Shown: positions 1 through 6,606, counted from the first letter of the stretch. The stretch is 9,218 bases of DNA from an uncultured bacterium (GCA_945788485.1 CALZMB010000075.1:1-9218); one strand, 5' to 3'. The notes: generated by a model from the sequence alone, not told the origin. Program-made: numbers and translations.

Positions 1-332
1 CCGCCGAGATAACGTGCCTCGCAGTCGAAGCAGGCGCTGTCGAGCGGCGTCACACGTCCTGCCTTGCCGTCCGGGCTGACGAGAAAGAGGCGGAGGTTGC
101 GGCATGCGCCTTTCTGAAATGTGGCGAAGAGCGGGCGGTCACTCGTCTCAAGGCGGAACGCGCTGTGGCTGCCGTAGAGGGCGCGGGTGTAGCGTTGGCT
201 GCCGTTGCGGCAGACAATCTCGCGGCCGTCGGGATAATAGTTCATCGTGCGACACAAGATGCTGTCGGTGGCAGAGGATGTGACTGTCGGGAGCAGTGCT
301 GAGAAGATAATGAAAAGGATGTGATTTCGCAT
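1..332 (-). CDS. N-terminal fragment of an exported DUF4450-like protein
   Basis: The reading frame opens at an ATG on the minus strand and stays open for 110 codons to the window edge, so only the 5' end is present. The first ~21 residues (MRNHILFIIFSALLPTVTSSA) look like a Sec signal peptide with no lipobox Cys, suggesting a periplasmic protein. The mature start contains NYYPDG at 31-36 and RALYGSHSAFRLETSDRP at 50-67, which resembles the opening of DUF4450 proteins that I recall from Bacteroidales polysaccharide-utilisation loci. These are usually large (over 1000 residues) and of unsettled function. It diverges from the GH105 gene across 165 nt, which fits a carbohydrate role. Seen: frame, signal peptide, motif. 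From memory: family resemblance. Inferred: glycan degradation. No convincing promoter of its own was found. Family call is moderate; the coding call is strong. Confidence 0.75.
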   Translation of the reverse strand, partial: MRNHILFIIFSALLPTVTSSATDSILCRTMNYYPDGREIVCRNGSQRYTRALYGSHSAFRLETSDRPLFATFQKGACRNLRLFLVSPDGKAGRVTPLDSACFDCEARYLG

Positions 333-350
333 GTCAGTTTGATTTCGATG

Positions 351-385
351 CTCAGGAGCGCGATTCCGGAAAGGCTTCTCCTGAG
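351..385. promoter_or_regulatory. Nested inverted repeat between divergent glycan genes
   Basis: CTCAGGAG (351-358) is the exact reverse complement of CTCCTGAG (378-385), with 19 nt between them. The spacer contains a second perfect palindrome, TTCCGGAA (364-371). The structure lies upstream of the DUF4450-like gene on the minus strand and about 30 nt upstream of the GH105 promoter. It could be an operator for a dimeric regulator controlling both genes, or a hairpin in the leader of the minus-strand gene. The sequence does not separate these options, and no regulator gene is visible here. Confidence 0.35.
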
Positions 386-415
386 AGGCAAAGCTGAAAA
401 AACTTGCCGATAAGG

Positions 416-446
416 TTTGAGATATGGATAGTTTTTCTTAATTTTG
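416..446 (+). promoter_or_regulatory. Bacteroidota-type promoter for GH105
   Basis: TTTG at 416-419 and TAATTTTG at 439-446 match the Bacteroidota housekeeping promoter (-33 TTTG, -7 TAnnTTTG) with a 19-nt spacer, at the short end of the usual 19-21. Transcription would begin near 451, giving a leader of about 47 nt before the GH105 ATG. No Shine-Dalgarno sequence precedes the start, as usual in this phylum. Confidence 0.7.
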
Positions 447-497
447 CAGCAGGAAAGATTACTAACTTTTATTCAACCTTGAATCTGATTGAATCTG

Positions 498-1712
498 ATG
501 AGAAAAGAAATCATTGTTTTCGCGGCTTCGCTGCTGTTGCCGCTGCATGCTTCCGCTGCTGTAGAGACGGAGAATGACGCCGTCACCCCGTCGTCGGTGA
601 AGTCTGTCGCCTGTGTCGTGAACGACTATATGATGCGCCTGTGGCCCGACCCGACGGTCGCCACCTTTGCCCGCCGTGAGCGTTCGAGCTCGCTGTGGAC
701 GCGCGCCGTGTATTACGAAGGCCTGATGGCTCTCTATGAGATAGACCCTCAGCAGCGTTATCTCGACTACACCGACCGCTGGGCAGACTTCCACCACTGG
801 ACGGCGCGGCGCGGCACTACGGCTACGAATGCCGACAACCAATGTTGCCAGCAGACGTATATCGACCGCCATTGCCAGCAGATGGCCCGCGGCGAGCGGC
901 GTGTGGCGCAGTTGGACAGCGTGCGTGCCAACCTGGAATATCAGATGGCAACCGGGCGTGTTGACTACTGGACATGGATCGACGCCATACAGATGGCGAT
1001 GCCTATATATTCGAAGATGTTCCGCCTGACGGGCGACGCGCGCTATATCCTCTATGCCCGCGACTGTTACCTCTGGACGAGGGACGTGTGCGGCGGCGGC
1101 TTGTGGAACGCGAAAGACGGCTTGTGGTGGCGCGACAAGGATTTTGTGCCGCCGTATAAGGAGGCGGACGGCAACGACTGTTACTGGAGCCGCGGCAACG
1201 GCTGGGTGGTGGCGGCGTTGGTGAAGACAATCGGCGACATCGAGGCTGCCACGGCAAAGCGCAAATCAAGCCAGACGAAAGAGGTGAGAGCTTTCGCGCG
1301 CCTGTTGGAGAAAGACTACCGCGCGATGATGAAAGCCCTGCTGCGATGCCAGCGCGCCGACGGCTTCTGGAATGTCTCGCTCCATTCGCCCGTCACTTTC
1401 GGCGGTCCTGAGACATCGGGCACCGCCCTCTTCACGATGGGCATGGCATGGGGCGTGCGCACGGGACGCCTCGCTTCTCCGCAGTATCGTCAGGCTGCCG
1501 ACAAGGCATGGCGCGCCATGGCGACGCAGGCGATACACCCGGACGGCTTCATCGGATTCCTTCAAGGCACGGGCAAGGAGCCGAAAGACGGCCAGCCCGT
1601 CACCTTCACTTCCATACCCGACTTCGAGGACTATGGCGCGGGATGCTTCCTGCTCTGCGCCGCAGAATACTATAAGATGCTTGCCGGACGCTCGCGGCAG
1701 TCAGCCGAATAG
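498..1712 (+). CDS. GH105 unsaturated glycuronyl hydrolase, exported
   Basis: 404-residue glycoside hydrolase of the YteR/RhiN type (GH105). Such enzymes use a hydration mechanism to remove the unsaturated uronic acid that polysaccharide lyases leave on oligosaccharides, typically from rhamnogalacturonan or similar pectins. Residues 1-21 (MRKEIIVFAASLLLPLHASAA) form a Sec signal peptide, so a periplasmic location is likely. Family landmarks are NADNQCCQQTYID with D113, WTWIDAIQMAMP with D162, YWSRGNGWV at 229-237 and GPETSGTALFTMGMAWG beginning at 303. D113 and D162 are the best candidates for the catalytic aspartates (D88 and D143 in YteR). I start at ATG 498, not TTG 489, because the signal peptide begins there and the TTG lies in a 10-bp duplication. 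The last 43 bp overlap the convergent peptidase gene. Exact substrate cannot be told. Confidence 0.88.
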   Translation: MRKEIIVFAASLLLPLHASAAVETENDAVTPSSVKSVACVVNDYMMRLWPDPTVATFARRERSSSLWTRAVYYEGLMALYEIDPQQRYLDYTDRWADFHHWTARRGTTATNADNQCCQQTYIDRHCQQMARGERRVAQLDSVRANLEYQMATGRVDYWTWIDAIQMAMPIYSKMFRLTGDARYILYARDCYLWTRDVCGGGLWNAKDGLWWRDKDFVPPYKEADGNDCYWSRGNGWVVAALVKTIGDIEAATAKRKSSQTKEVRAFARLLEKDYRAMMKALLRCQRADGFWNVSLHSPVTFGGPETSGTALFTMGMAWGVRTGRLASPQYRQAADKAWRAMATQAIHPDGFIGFLQGTGKEPKDGQPVTFTSIPDFEDYGAGCFLLCAAEYYKMLAGRSRQSAE

Positions 1713-2950
1713 ACAAGCGTCGTCAGCCCCTCGGGGGCGAACAGCTCTTCAGCCACCTCTTGCAGCTGCCGGGCTGTCAGCAGGTCGATGTTGCGGCAGA
1801 GGGCGGAGACATCCTTCTCCCATCCGTAGTGCAGGAACGACTTGGCGAAATCCAAGGCGAACGATTCTCTCGAATCGCACGCGAGGGCTATCTGTCCCTT
1901 CAGCTGCCGCTTCGCCTGTTGCAACAGCCTGTCGGAGAGAGGCGAGGCGATGAGGCGGTCGAGCTCTTTTCGCACGAGGCGCAGGCATTTACGCACATCG
2001 TGAGGGTCGCAGGCGAAATACACAGCCCACAGCCCGGTGTCGCCGTAGCAGGTCGATGTGCTCTCTACGGTATATACCAAGCCGTTGCGCTCGCGCAGCG
2101 ACATGTTCAGCCGCGATGACATGGCAGGACCTCCGAGGATGTTGTTGAGCAGATAGAGGGCTATGCGCCGCGGGTGGTTGATGTCGTAGGCGCGGCGTCC
2201 CAGCAGCACATGCGCCTGATGATATGCCGAGGTGTCGGCTGTCGGCGGTGTCCCTTTGCCCGGCGCGGATGCGGCGGCGCTGTCGTCTGGCATAGCGGCG
2301 AGAGGATAGCGCGCGAAAGCTTTGGACAGCTCGCTGACGACAGGCTGCAGCTCGCCGCCTTCCGATGTGCGGCGCACAGGGCTGCCGTAGATGAAGAAGA
2401 TGGCGTTCGAGGGACGGTAGTGGCGGCGGGTGAAGCGCAGAGCGTCGGCAGAGGTGAAGCCGCGGACGCTCTCTTTCGTCCCGAGGATGTTGTGCCCGAG
2501 GGGATGGCCCGCGAAGATGATGTTCTCGAACTCGTCGAAGATGAGCTCGCCCGGCGAATCGTTGTACGATTCAATCTCGTCGCATATCACCTCCTTCTCT
2601 TTCTCTAACTCATGTTCCGGGAAGACGGAGTGGAACACCATGTCTGTCAGCAGGTCGATGGCGCGCGGCAGGTGCTCGCGCAGTATGGCGCAATAATAAA
2701 CTGTCGATTCCTTGTTCGTGTATGCGTTCAGTTCTCCGCCCACCCCTTCGAGTGTCTGTATGATCTGCCACCCTTTTCTGCGTGCCGTGCCTTTGAACGA
2801 GGCGTGCTCGCAGAAGTGCGCCAAGCCTTCTTCGCCAGCCGTCTCGTCGCGCGTGCCGGCTTTGATGGCATAGCCGCAATAGACGACATCGCCCTCTGAC
2901 GGGCGTTGTATGATGCGCAGGCCGTTATTGAGTGTTGCCGTGTTATACAT
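1670..2950 (-). CDS. M16 family zinc peptidase (insulinase/MPP-like, single unit)
   Basis: 426-residue metallopeptidase of family M16. The inverted zinc motif HFCEH lies at 45-49, and the third ligand is probably E125 in VICDEI, 76 residues after H49 as expected. GGPAMSSRLNMSLRERNGLVY at 273-293 is the family's C-terminal substrate-binding signature. An Ala/Ser/Pro/Thr-rich stretch at about 222-242 probably links the two half-domains. There is no signal peptide, so a cytoplasmic location is likely, and the length fits the short bacterial homologues rather than the ~900-residue two-unit forms. I chose ATG 2950: the frame stays open to an ATG at 2998, but those 16 extra residues (MFTCQLVYLSTKEFIY) come from the octamer array. 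Probable role is oligopeptide or protein-processing turnover; the substrate is unknown. The gene converges on GH105 with a 43-bp overlap and no visible terminator. Confidence 0.9.
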   Translation of the reverse strand: MYNTATLNNGLRIIQRPSEGDVVYCGYAIKAGTRDETAGEEGLAHFCEHASFKGTARRKGWQIIQTLEGVGGELNAYTNKESTVYYCAILREHLPRAIDLLTDMVFHSVFPEHELEKEKEVICDEIESYNDSPGELIFDEFENIIFAGHPLGHNILGTKESVRGFTSADALRFTRRHYRPSNAIFFIYGSPVRRTSEGGELQPVVSELSKAFARYPLAAMPDDSAAASAPGKGTPPTADTSAYHQAHVLLGRRAYDINHPRRIALYLLNNILGGPAMSSRLNMSLRERNGLVYTVESTSTCYGDTGLWAVYFACDPHDVRKCLRLVRKELDRLIASPLSDRLLQQAKRQLKGQIALACDSRESFALDFAKSFLHYGWEKDVSALCRNIDLLTARQLQEVAEELFAPEGLTTLVYSADCRERPASIL

Positions 2951-2965
2951 ATATATAAACTCTTT

Positions 2966-3064
2966 AGTTGACAAGTAAACGAGTTGACAAGTAAACAAGT
3001 TAATAGTTTTTTAGTTCACAGTACATTCAACTCGTCAACTCGTCAACTTGTTTACTCGTCAACT
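2966..3064. repeat. Inverted octamer array 1 (5 + 5 units, 99 nt)
   Basis: The left arm (2966-3005) is five in-register 8-bp units: AGTTGACA, AGTAAACG, AGTTGACA, AGTAAACA and degenerate AGTTAATA. The right arm (3025-3064) is five units in the opposite orientation: ATTCAACT, CGTCAACT twice, TGTTTACT and CGTCAACT. The 19-nt centre is 3006-3024. The outer three octamers of each arm pair fully except at unit junctions, giving a long imperfect hairpin. The array ends 15 nt before the M16 start codon and lies downstream of the proposed M16 promoter, so it should be transcribed in that leader. A near-copy lies within array 2 at 5495-5591. Function is unknown. Confidence 0.9.
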
Positions 3065-3081
3065 GTATTCGATACTTTCTG

Positions 3082-3113
3082 CAAAAGTAATCAATGTTTT
3101 TTATATCGGCAAG
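3082..3113 (-). promoter_or_regulatory. Probable promoter for the M16 peptidase gene
   Basis: Read on the minus strand, TACTTTTG (plus-strand 3082-3089) is an exact -7 TAnnTTTG match. Twenty nt upstream is CTTG (3110-3113), one mismatch from TTTG. Transcription would begin near 3077, giving an unusually long leader of about 125 nt that contains all of octamer array 1. The -7 element is strong and the -33 element imperfect. Confidence 0.6.
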
Positions 3114-3182
3114 ATTTTGCGGCGGTTTTTCTGTTTTTGCTTTTCTTATGGTGGCGAAAGGAGAAATGAAAGGCTGAAATAT

Positions 3183-3213
3183 TTTGTCAATTAAAATAAA
3201 ATGTATAACTTTG
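3183..3213 (+). promoter_or_regulatory. Bacteroidota-type promoter for the GH3 gene
   Basis: TTTG at 3183-3186 and TAACTTTG at 3206-3213 are exact matches to the -33/-7 elements with 19 nt between. The start of transcription would fall near 3218, leaving a leader of under 30 nt before the GH3 ATG. This promoter probably also serves the aldolase and symporter genes downstream, because no equally good promoter appears in either later gap. It lies downstream of array 1, so array 1 is not in the GH3 transcript. Confidence 0.75.
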
Positions 3214-3245
3214 CGCTCGTTACCTAAATATACCTGACGAAGACT

Positions 3246-5456
3246 ATGACACGATTCTTATTTATTTTTCTTTTTCTTGCTGCCGCGACAGCCGGCAACG
3301 GACAGCAGCCCGTATATCTCGACGATGCCAAACCTCTCGAAGCTCGTGTGCAGGATGCTCTGCAGCGTATGACGCGCGAGGAGAAAGTGGCGATGTGTCA
3401 TGCACAGTCGAAGTTCACCAGTCCCGGCTGTCCCCGCCTCGGCATACCCGAATTGCACTGGAGCGACGGCCCGCACGGCGTGCGTATGGAAATCAACTGG
3501 AACGACTGGGGTCATGCCGGGTGGACCAACGATTCGTGTACCGCCTTCCCCGCCCTCACCTGTCTCGCCGCGACATGGAACCCTGAGCTGTCATTGCTCT
3601 ACGGCGAGTGTGTCGGCGCAGAGGCCCGATACAGGGAGAAAGACGTGCTGCTCGGACCCGGCTTGAACATCTACCGCACGCCGCTCAACGGACGTAACTT
3701 CGAATACATGGGCGAGGACCCGCTGCTCGCCGCACGCATGTGCGTGCCATATATCAAAGGCTTGCAGGCGAACGGCGTGGCAGCGTCGGTGAAACACTTC
3801 GCGCTGAACAACCAGGAGCTGTGGCGCGGACACATCGACGTTGACGTTTCAGAGCGCGCCCTGCGAGAGATATATCTCCCGGCATTCAAAGCCGCCGCAG
3901 TAGAGGGCGGCGCATGGACCTTCATGGGCTCGTACAACAAATACCGCGGAGAGTGGGTGTGCGAGAACGAACGCCTGCTGCGGCAAATCCTGAAAGACGA
4001 ATGGAAATGGGACGGAGTGGTGGTCAGCGACTGGGGCGCCGTACACTCGACAGTGAAGACGGCAAAAGCCGGGCTTGACGTGGAGATGGGCTCGTACACC
4101 AACGGGCTGACAAGCGAGGCAGACGGATTCACATACGACGACTACTATCTCGCCAACCCCTATCTCAAGGCGCTGAATGACGGCGAGGTGCCGGAAGACT
4201 GTCTCAACGACCAGGCGGCACGCATACTGCGACTGATATTCCGCACGGCGATGAACCGGCAGAAGCCGTATGGTGAGATGACGACACAGCGCCACTATGA
4301 CGCATCCCGCAAGATAGCCGCCGAAGGCATCGTGCTGCTGAAGAACGAGCGCGACCGCCGCACACGCAAACCGCTGCTGCCTCTCGACGCGGCGAAAGGG
4401 CAGCGCATCCTCGTTGTCGGAGAGAACGCCACGAAGAACCTCTGCGAGGGCGGCGGGTCGTCAGAACTGAAGCCCAGACGCCTCGTCACTCCGCTGCAGG
4501 GCATCGAACGCCGGTTCGGGAAAGACAATGTGCAGTATGCAAAGGGTTATGCCTCTGGCGATTTCAAATACGATTACGAGAATATCGTCCCGCAAAATGT
4601 GTATGACAGCCTGCGGGCTGAGGCTGTGGCGGCTGCCGCCGAGGCAGACATCATCGTCTTTGTCGGCGGACTGAACAAGAACTGGCGTCAGGACTGCGAG
4701 AACGGCGACCGCGTCTCGATGGACCTCCCCTTCTGCCAGAACCCGCTCATCGACGCGCTCGTTGCCACCGGGAAACCCGTCGTGGCAGTCTTCCTCACAG
4801 GCAATGCCTACACCATGCCGTGGCTGAAGAGTGTGCCGGCTGTCGTGCAGGCATGGTATATGGGCACTGAAGGCGGCACTGCCATCGCCGACGTGCTCAG
4901 CGGAGACATCGCGCCGTCTGGCAAACTGCCTTTCTCTTTCCCCGCTCGCCTGCAGGACTGTGCGGCACACAGCTTCGACCAGATGGCATATCCCGGCGAT
5001 TCGATAAGAGAAATCTACCGCGAGGACATACTCGTAGGCTACCGCTGGCACGACACGAAACGTGTGCCGGCACTCTTCCCCTTCGGACATGGGCTGAGCT
5101 ACGTCAGATTCACATACGACAAAGCGTCTGTCGCTGTCAACGCCAACGACACATGGACAATAAAGGTGCCTGTCACCAACAACGGCACGATGGAGGCAAG
5201 CGAGGTGGTGCAGCTGTATGTCGGAGACGACAAATGCACCGAACTCCGGCCTAAGAAAGAGCTGAAAGCCTTCGCGAAAGTCAGCGTGAAACCCGGCGAG
5301 ACAGCCGTGGCCACTCTCTCTATCTCGCGCGACGACCTCAAGTTCTGGAGCGAGAAAGACAACGGCTGGAAACTCGAACCCGGCACGTTCACATTATACA
5401 TCGGCAGCTCTTCTGCCGATATCAGGCAGAAACTGATTATCAAGTTGACGAGTTGA
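3246..5456 (+). CDS. GH3 family beta-glycosidase, exported
   Basis: 736-residue family 3 glycoside hydrolase that would release terminal sugars such as beta-linked glucose or xylose, or arabinofuranose, from oligosaccharides. Residues 1-19 form a signal peptide with no lipobox, so the enzyme is probably periplasmic. The N-terminal catalytic domain shows HWSDGPHGVR (D74), GPGLNIYRTPLNGRNFEYMGEDP, KHFALNNQE (K183, H184) and VVSDWGA, where D262 is the expected nucleophile. The second domain follows (GGGSSELKP, FPFGHGLSY) and a fibronectin-III-like domain ends the protein (VTNNGTMEASEVVQLYV). No PA14 insert is seen. The ATG follows a short leader from a strong promoter. The last codons (LTS, stop) lie inside octamer array 2, so the repeat supplies the end of the frame. 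It is probably the first gene of a unit with the aldolase and symporter. Substrate is unresolved. Confidence 0.92.
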   Translation: MTRFLFIFLFLAAATAGNGQQPVYLDDAKPLEARVQDALQRMTREEKVAMCHAQSKFTSPGCPRLGIPELHWSDGPHGVRMEINWNDWGHAGWTNDSCTAFPALTCLAATWNPELSLLYGECVGAEARYREKDVLLGPGLNIYRTPLNGRNFEYMGEDPLLAARMCVPYIKGLQANGVAASVKHFALNNQELWRGHIDVDVSERALREIYLPAFKAAAVEGGAWTFMGSYNKYRGEWVCENERLLRQILKDEWKWDGVVVSDWGAVHSTVKTAKAGLDVEMGSYTNGLTSEADGFTYDDYYLANPYLKALNDGEVPEDCLNDQAARILRLIFRTAMNRQKPYGEMTTQRHYDASRKIAAEGIVLLKNERDRRTRKPLLPLDAAKGQRILVVGENATKNLCEGGGSSELKPRRLVTPLQGIERRFGKDNVQYAKGYASGDFKYDYENIVPQNVYDSLRAEAVAAAAEADIIVFVGGLNKNWRQDCENGDRVSMDLPFCQNPLIDALVATGKPVVAVFLTGNAYTMPWLKSVPAVVQAWYMGTEGGTAIADVLSGDIAPSGKLPFSFPARLQDCAAHSFDQMAYPGDSIREIYREDILVGYRWHDTKRVPALFPFGHGLSYVRFTYDKASVAVNANDTWTIKVPVTNNGTMEASEVVQLYVGDDKCTELRPKKELKAFAKVSVKPGETAVATLSISRDDLKFWSEKDNGWKLEPGTFTLYIGSSSADIRQKLIIKLTS

Positions 5457-5510
5457 TTCTCTATAGTTGACAAGTTAACAAGTTGATTCTCTATAGTTGA
5501 CAAGTTAACA
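5451..5510. repeat. Exact 30-bp tandem duplication
   Basis: Positions 5451-5480 and 5481-5510 are identical. Each copy is the 14-nt block AGTTGATTCTCTAT followed by two octamers, AGTTGACA and AGTTAACA. The copy at 5451 begins within the GH3 stop codon region. Exact identity suggests a recent duplication by replication slippage, so the copy number may differ between strains. Confidence 0.95.
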
Positions 5511-5547
5511 AGTTGACAAGTAAACAAGTTGATAGTTCTGTCAACAT

Positions 5548-5591
5548 AAACAAATAACTCGTCAACTTGTCAACTTGTTTACTCGTCAACT
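5548..5591. repeat. 44-nt repeat, copy 1 (second copy at 5641-5684)
   Basis: This 44-nt block starts AAACAAATAACTCGTC and contains four reverse-oriented octamers. It recurs at 5641-5684 with a single T/C difference, at 5576 versus 5669. The AAACAAAT lead-in is not part of the octamer pattern, so a longer block was copied rather than single units. The second copy is the one directly before the aldolase leader. Confidence 0.9.
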
Positions 5592-5703
5592 TGTTAACTC
5601 GTTTACTCGTCAACTCGTTAACTTTTTTACTCGTCAACTAAAACAAATAACTCGTCAACTTGTCAACTCGTTTACTCGTCAACTATAAAAAATATATATA
5701 ACT

Positions 5704-6606
5704 ATGAACAGCAACAAGTACAACGGCGTCGTGGTGCCGATGGTGACACCAGTGACGCCAAGCGGCTTCCTCGACAAGCCTGCAGTAGAACGCATCATTA
5801 AAAGCTTTGTGAAGGCGGGGGTCTCTCCTCTGCTTATGGGAACGACAGGCGAAGGCAACTCCGTCTCCACTATCGACGGCCAGGAGCTGATAGAGACAGC
5901 GGTGAAGGCTGCTGAACATCAGATCACCATCTATGCCGGGCTGACCGGCAACTGCTTCATCGAACAACTGAAGCAGGCAGGCTACTACAGCGCCAGCGGC
6001 GCCGATGTCATTGTCGCCACTCTGCCGAGCTACTACTCGCTCACGCCCGTGCAGATGGAGAACTACTACCGTCGCCTCGCTGATTCTATCAAAGGTCCGC
6101 TGATGCTCTACAACATCGCCGCCACGACACACATGTCCATCCCCGTCGATGTCATCGAACGCCTTGCGGCACATCCGAACATCGTGGGCCTGAAAGATTC
6201 GGAGCGCGACCTGGAGCGTATGGAGAAGTGCATCGCCATCGCCGGGCAGCGCGACGACTTCGCGTATTTCTGCGGCTGGGCGGCACAGTCGGCAAAGTCT
6301 CTTGAACTGGGCGGCAACGGCATCGTGCCTTCTACAGGCAACTTCGTGCCCGGAATGTTCCGCCAGCTCTACGATGCCGCCGTCTCGGGCGACATGGACA
6401 CCGCCTACCGCCTGCAGGACGAGACAAACGAGATAGCGAAGCTGTATCAGGCAGGGCGCACCCTCGGCCAGTCGCTCACCGCGCTGAAGGTGATGATGCA
6501 GACACGCGGGCTCTGCACGCCTGACATGCTGATGCCCCTGACACGTCTCTCGGCTGAAGAAGAAGCCGAGATTGCAGCACAGGCACAAGCCATCACTCTC
6601 CCATAA
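5704..6606 (+). CDS. DapA/NAL-family class I aldolase
   Basis: 300-residue TIM-barrel aldolase or lyase of the dihydrodipicolinate synthase / N-acetylneuraminate lyase superfamily, cytoplasmic. The Schiff-base lysine is K164 in GLKDSERD and the catalytic tyrosine is Y136 in LYNIAATT. Their 28-residue spacing matches the family, and GTTGEGNS at 46-53 supplies the carboxylate-binding loop. E. coli DapA has an Arg five residues after the catalytic Tyr; here it is T141, so a lysine-biosynthetic role is unlikely. The enzyme more probably splits a 2-keto-3-deoxy sugar acid or a sialic-acid-like substrate, in keeping with the downstream symporter and the glycosidases nearby. Which substrate cannot be read from the sequence. 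The ATG follows an AT-rich leader (TATATATAACT) immediately after octamer array 2. No strong promoter was found in the 247-nt gap, so read-through from the GH3 promoter is likely. Confidence 0.88.
   Translation: MNSNKYNGVVVPMVTPVTPSGFLDKPAVERIIKSFVKAGVSPLLMGTTGEGNSVSTIDGQELIETAVKAAEHQITIYAGLTGNCFIEQLKQAGYYSASGADVIVATLPSYYSLTPVQMENYYRRLADSIKGPLMLYNIAATTHMSIPVDVIERLAAHPNIVGLKDSERDLERMEKCIAIAGQRDDFAYFCGWAAQSAKSLELGGNGIVPSTGNFVPGMFRQLYDAAVSGDMDTAYRLQDETNEIAKLYQAGRTLGQSLTALKVMMQTRGLCTPDMLMPLTRLSAEEEAEIAAQAQAITLP

Larger units (their letters stand above)
5443..5684. repeat. Octamer array 2 with opposed arms (242 nt)
   Basis: Strictly 8-bp-period units AGTWRACR run forward from 5443 to 5534 and in reverse-complement form from 5552 to 5684. 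The longest unbroken run is 5560-5639, ten units, one of them degenerate (TTTTTACT). The forward side is interrupted by two copies of a 14-nt block (AGTTGATTCTCTAT). The reverse side is interrupted at 5640-5646. Units 5495-5534 and 5552-5591 with a 17-nt centre copy the architecture of array 1. The first units encode the last GH3 residues and the stop codon. The last unit ends 19 nt before the aldolase ATG. The array fills nearly the whole GH3-aldolase gap and holds no convincing gene or promoter. Function is unknown. Confidence 0.92.

Noticed and set aside
389..396. CAGCTTTG on the minus strand as a -7 element for the DUF4450-like gene
   Set aside because: The leading T is missing and no TTTG occurs at the required spacing.
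489..497. TTG start for GH105 giving three extra residues
   Set aside because: It lies in a 10-bp tandem duplication (479-488 and 489-498). The signal peptide begins naturally at ATG 498.
2950..2998. Upstream start for the M16 peptidase (MFTCQLVYLSTKEFIY extension)
   Set aside because: The extension is translated octamer repeat and has no family similarity. The conserved domain begins just after ATG 2950.
2951..3245. Insertion sequence or transposon remnant around the arrays
   Set aside because: No transposase fragment or target-site duplication could be seen. The arrays alone do not show a known mobile element.
5400..5420. Perfect 8-bp stem, 5-nt loop (ATCGGCAG and CTGCCGAT) near the GH3 3' end
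   Set aside because: It lies inside the conserved GH3 coding sequence (IGSSSAD) with no T-tract and may be chance. It is not called as a terminator.
5533..5540. TAGTTCTG as a promoter element for the aldolase gene
   Set aside because: It has one mismatch in the -7 core, no matching -33 TTTG, and lies at the array centre. Read-through from the GH3 promoter is more likely.
5443..5684. CRISPR array
   Set aside because: Units are 8 bp, contiguous, without unique spacers, occur in both orientations, and no cas genes are present.
5683..6588. Long open frame antisense to the aldolase gene, and similar antisense frames over other genes
   Set aside because: These are shadows of GC-rich coding sequence. 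Their products are low in recognisable motifs, while the sense frames carry full family signatures.
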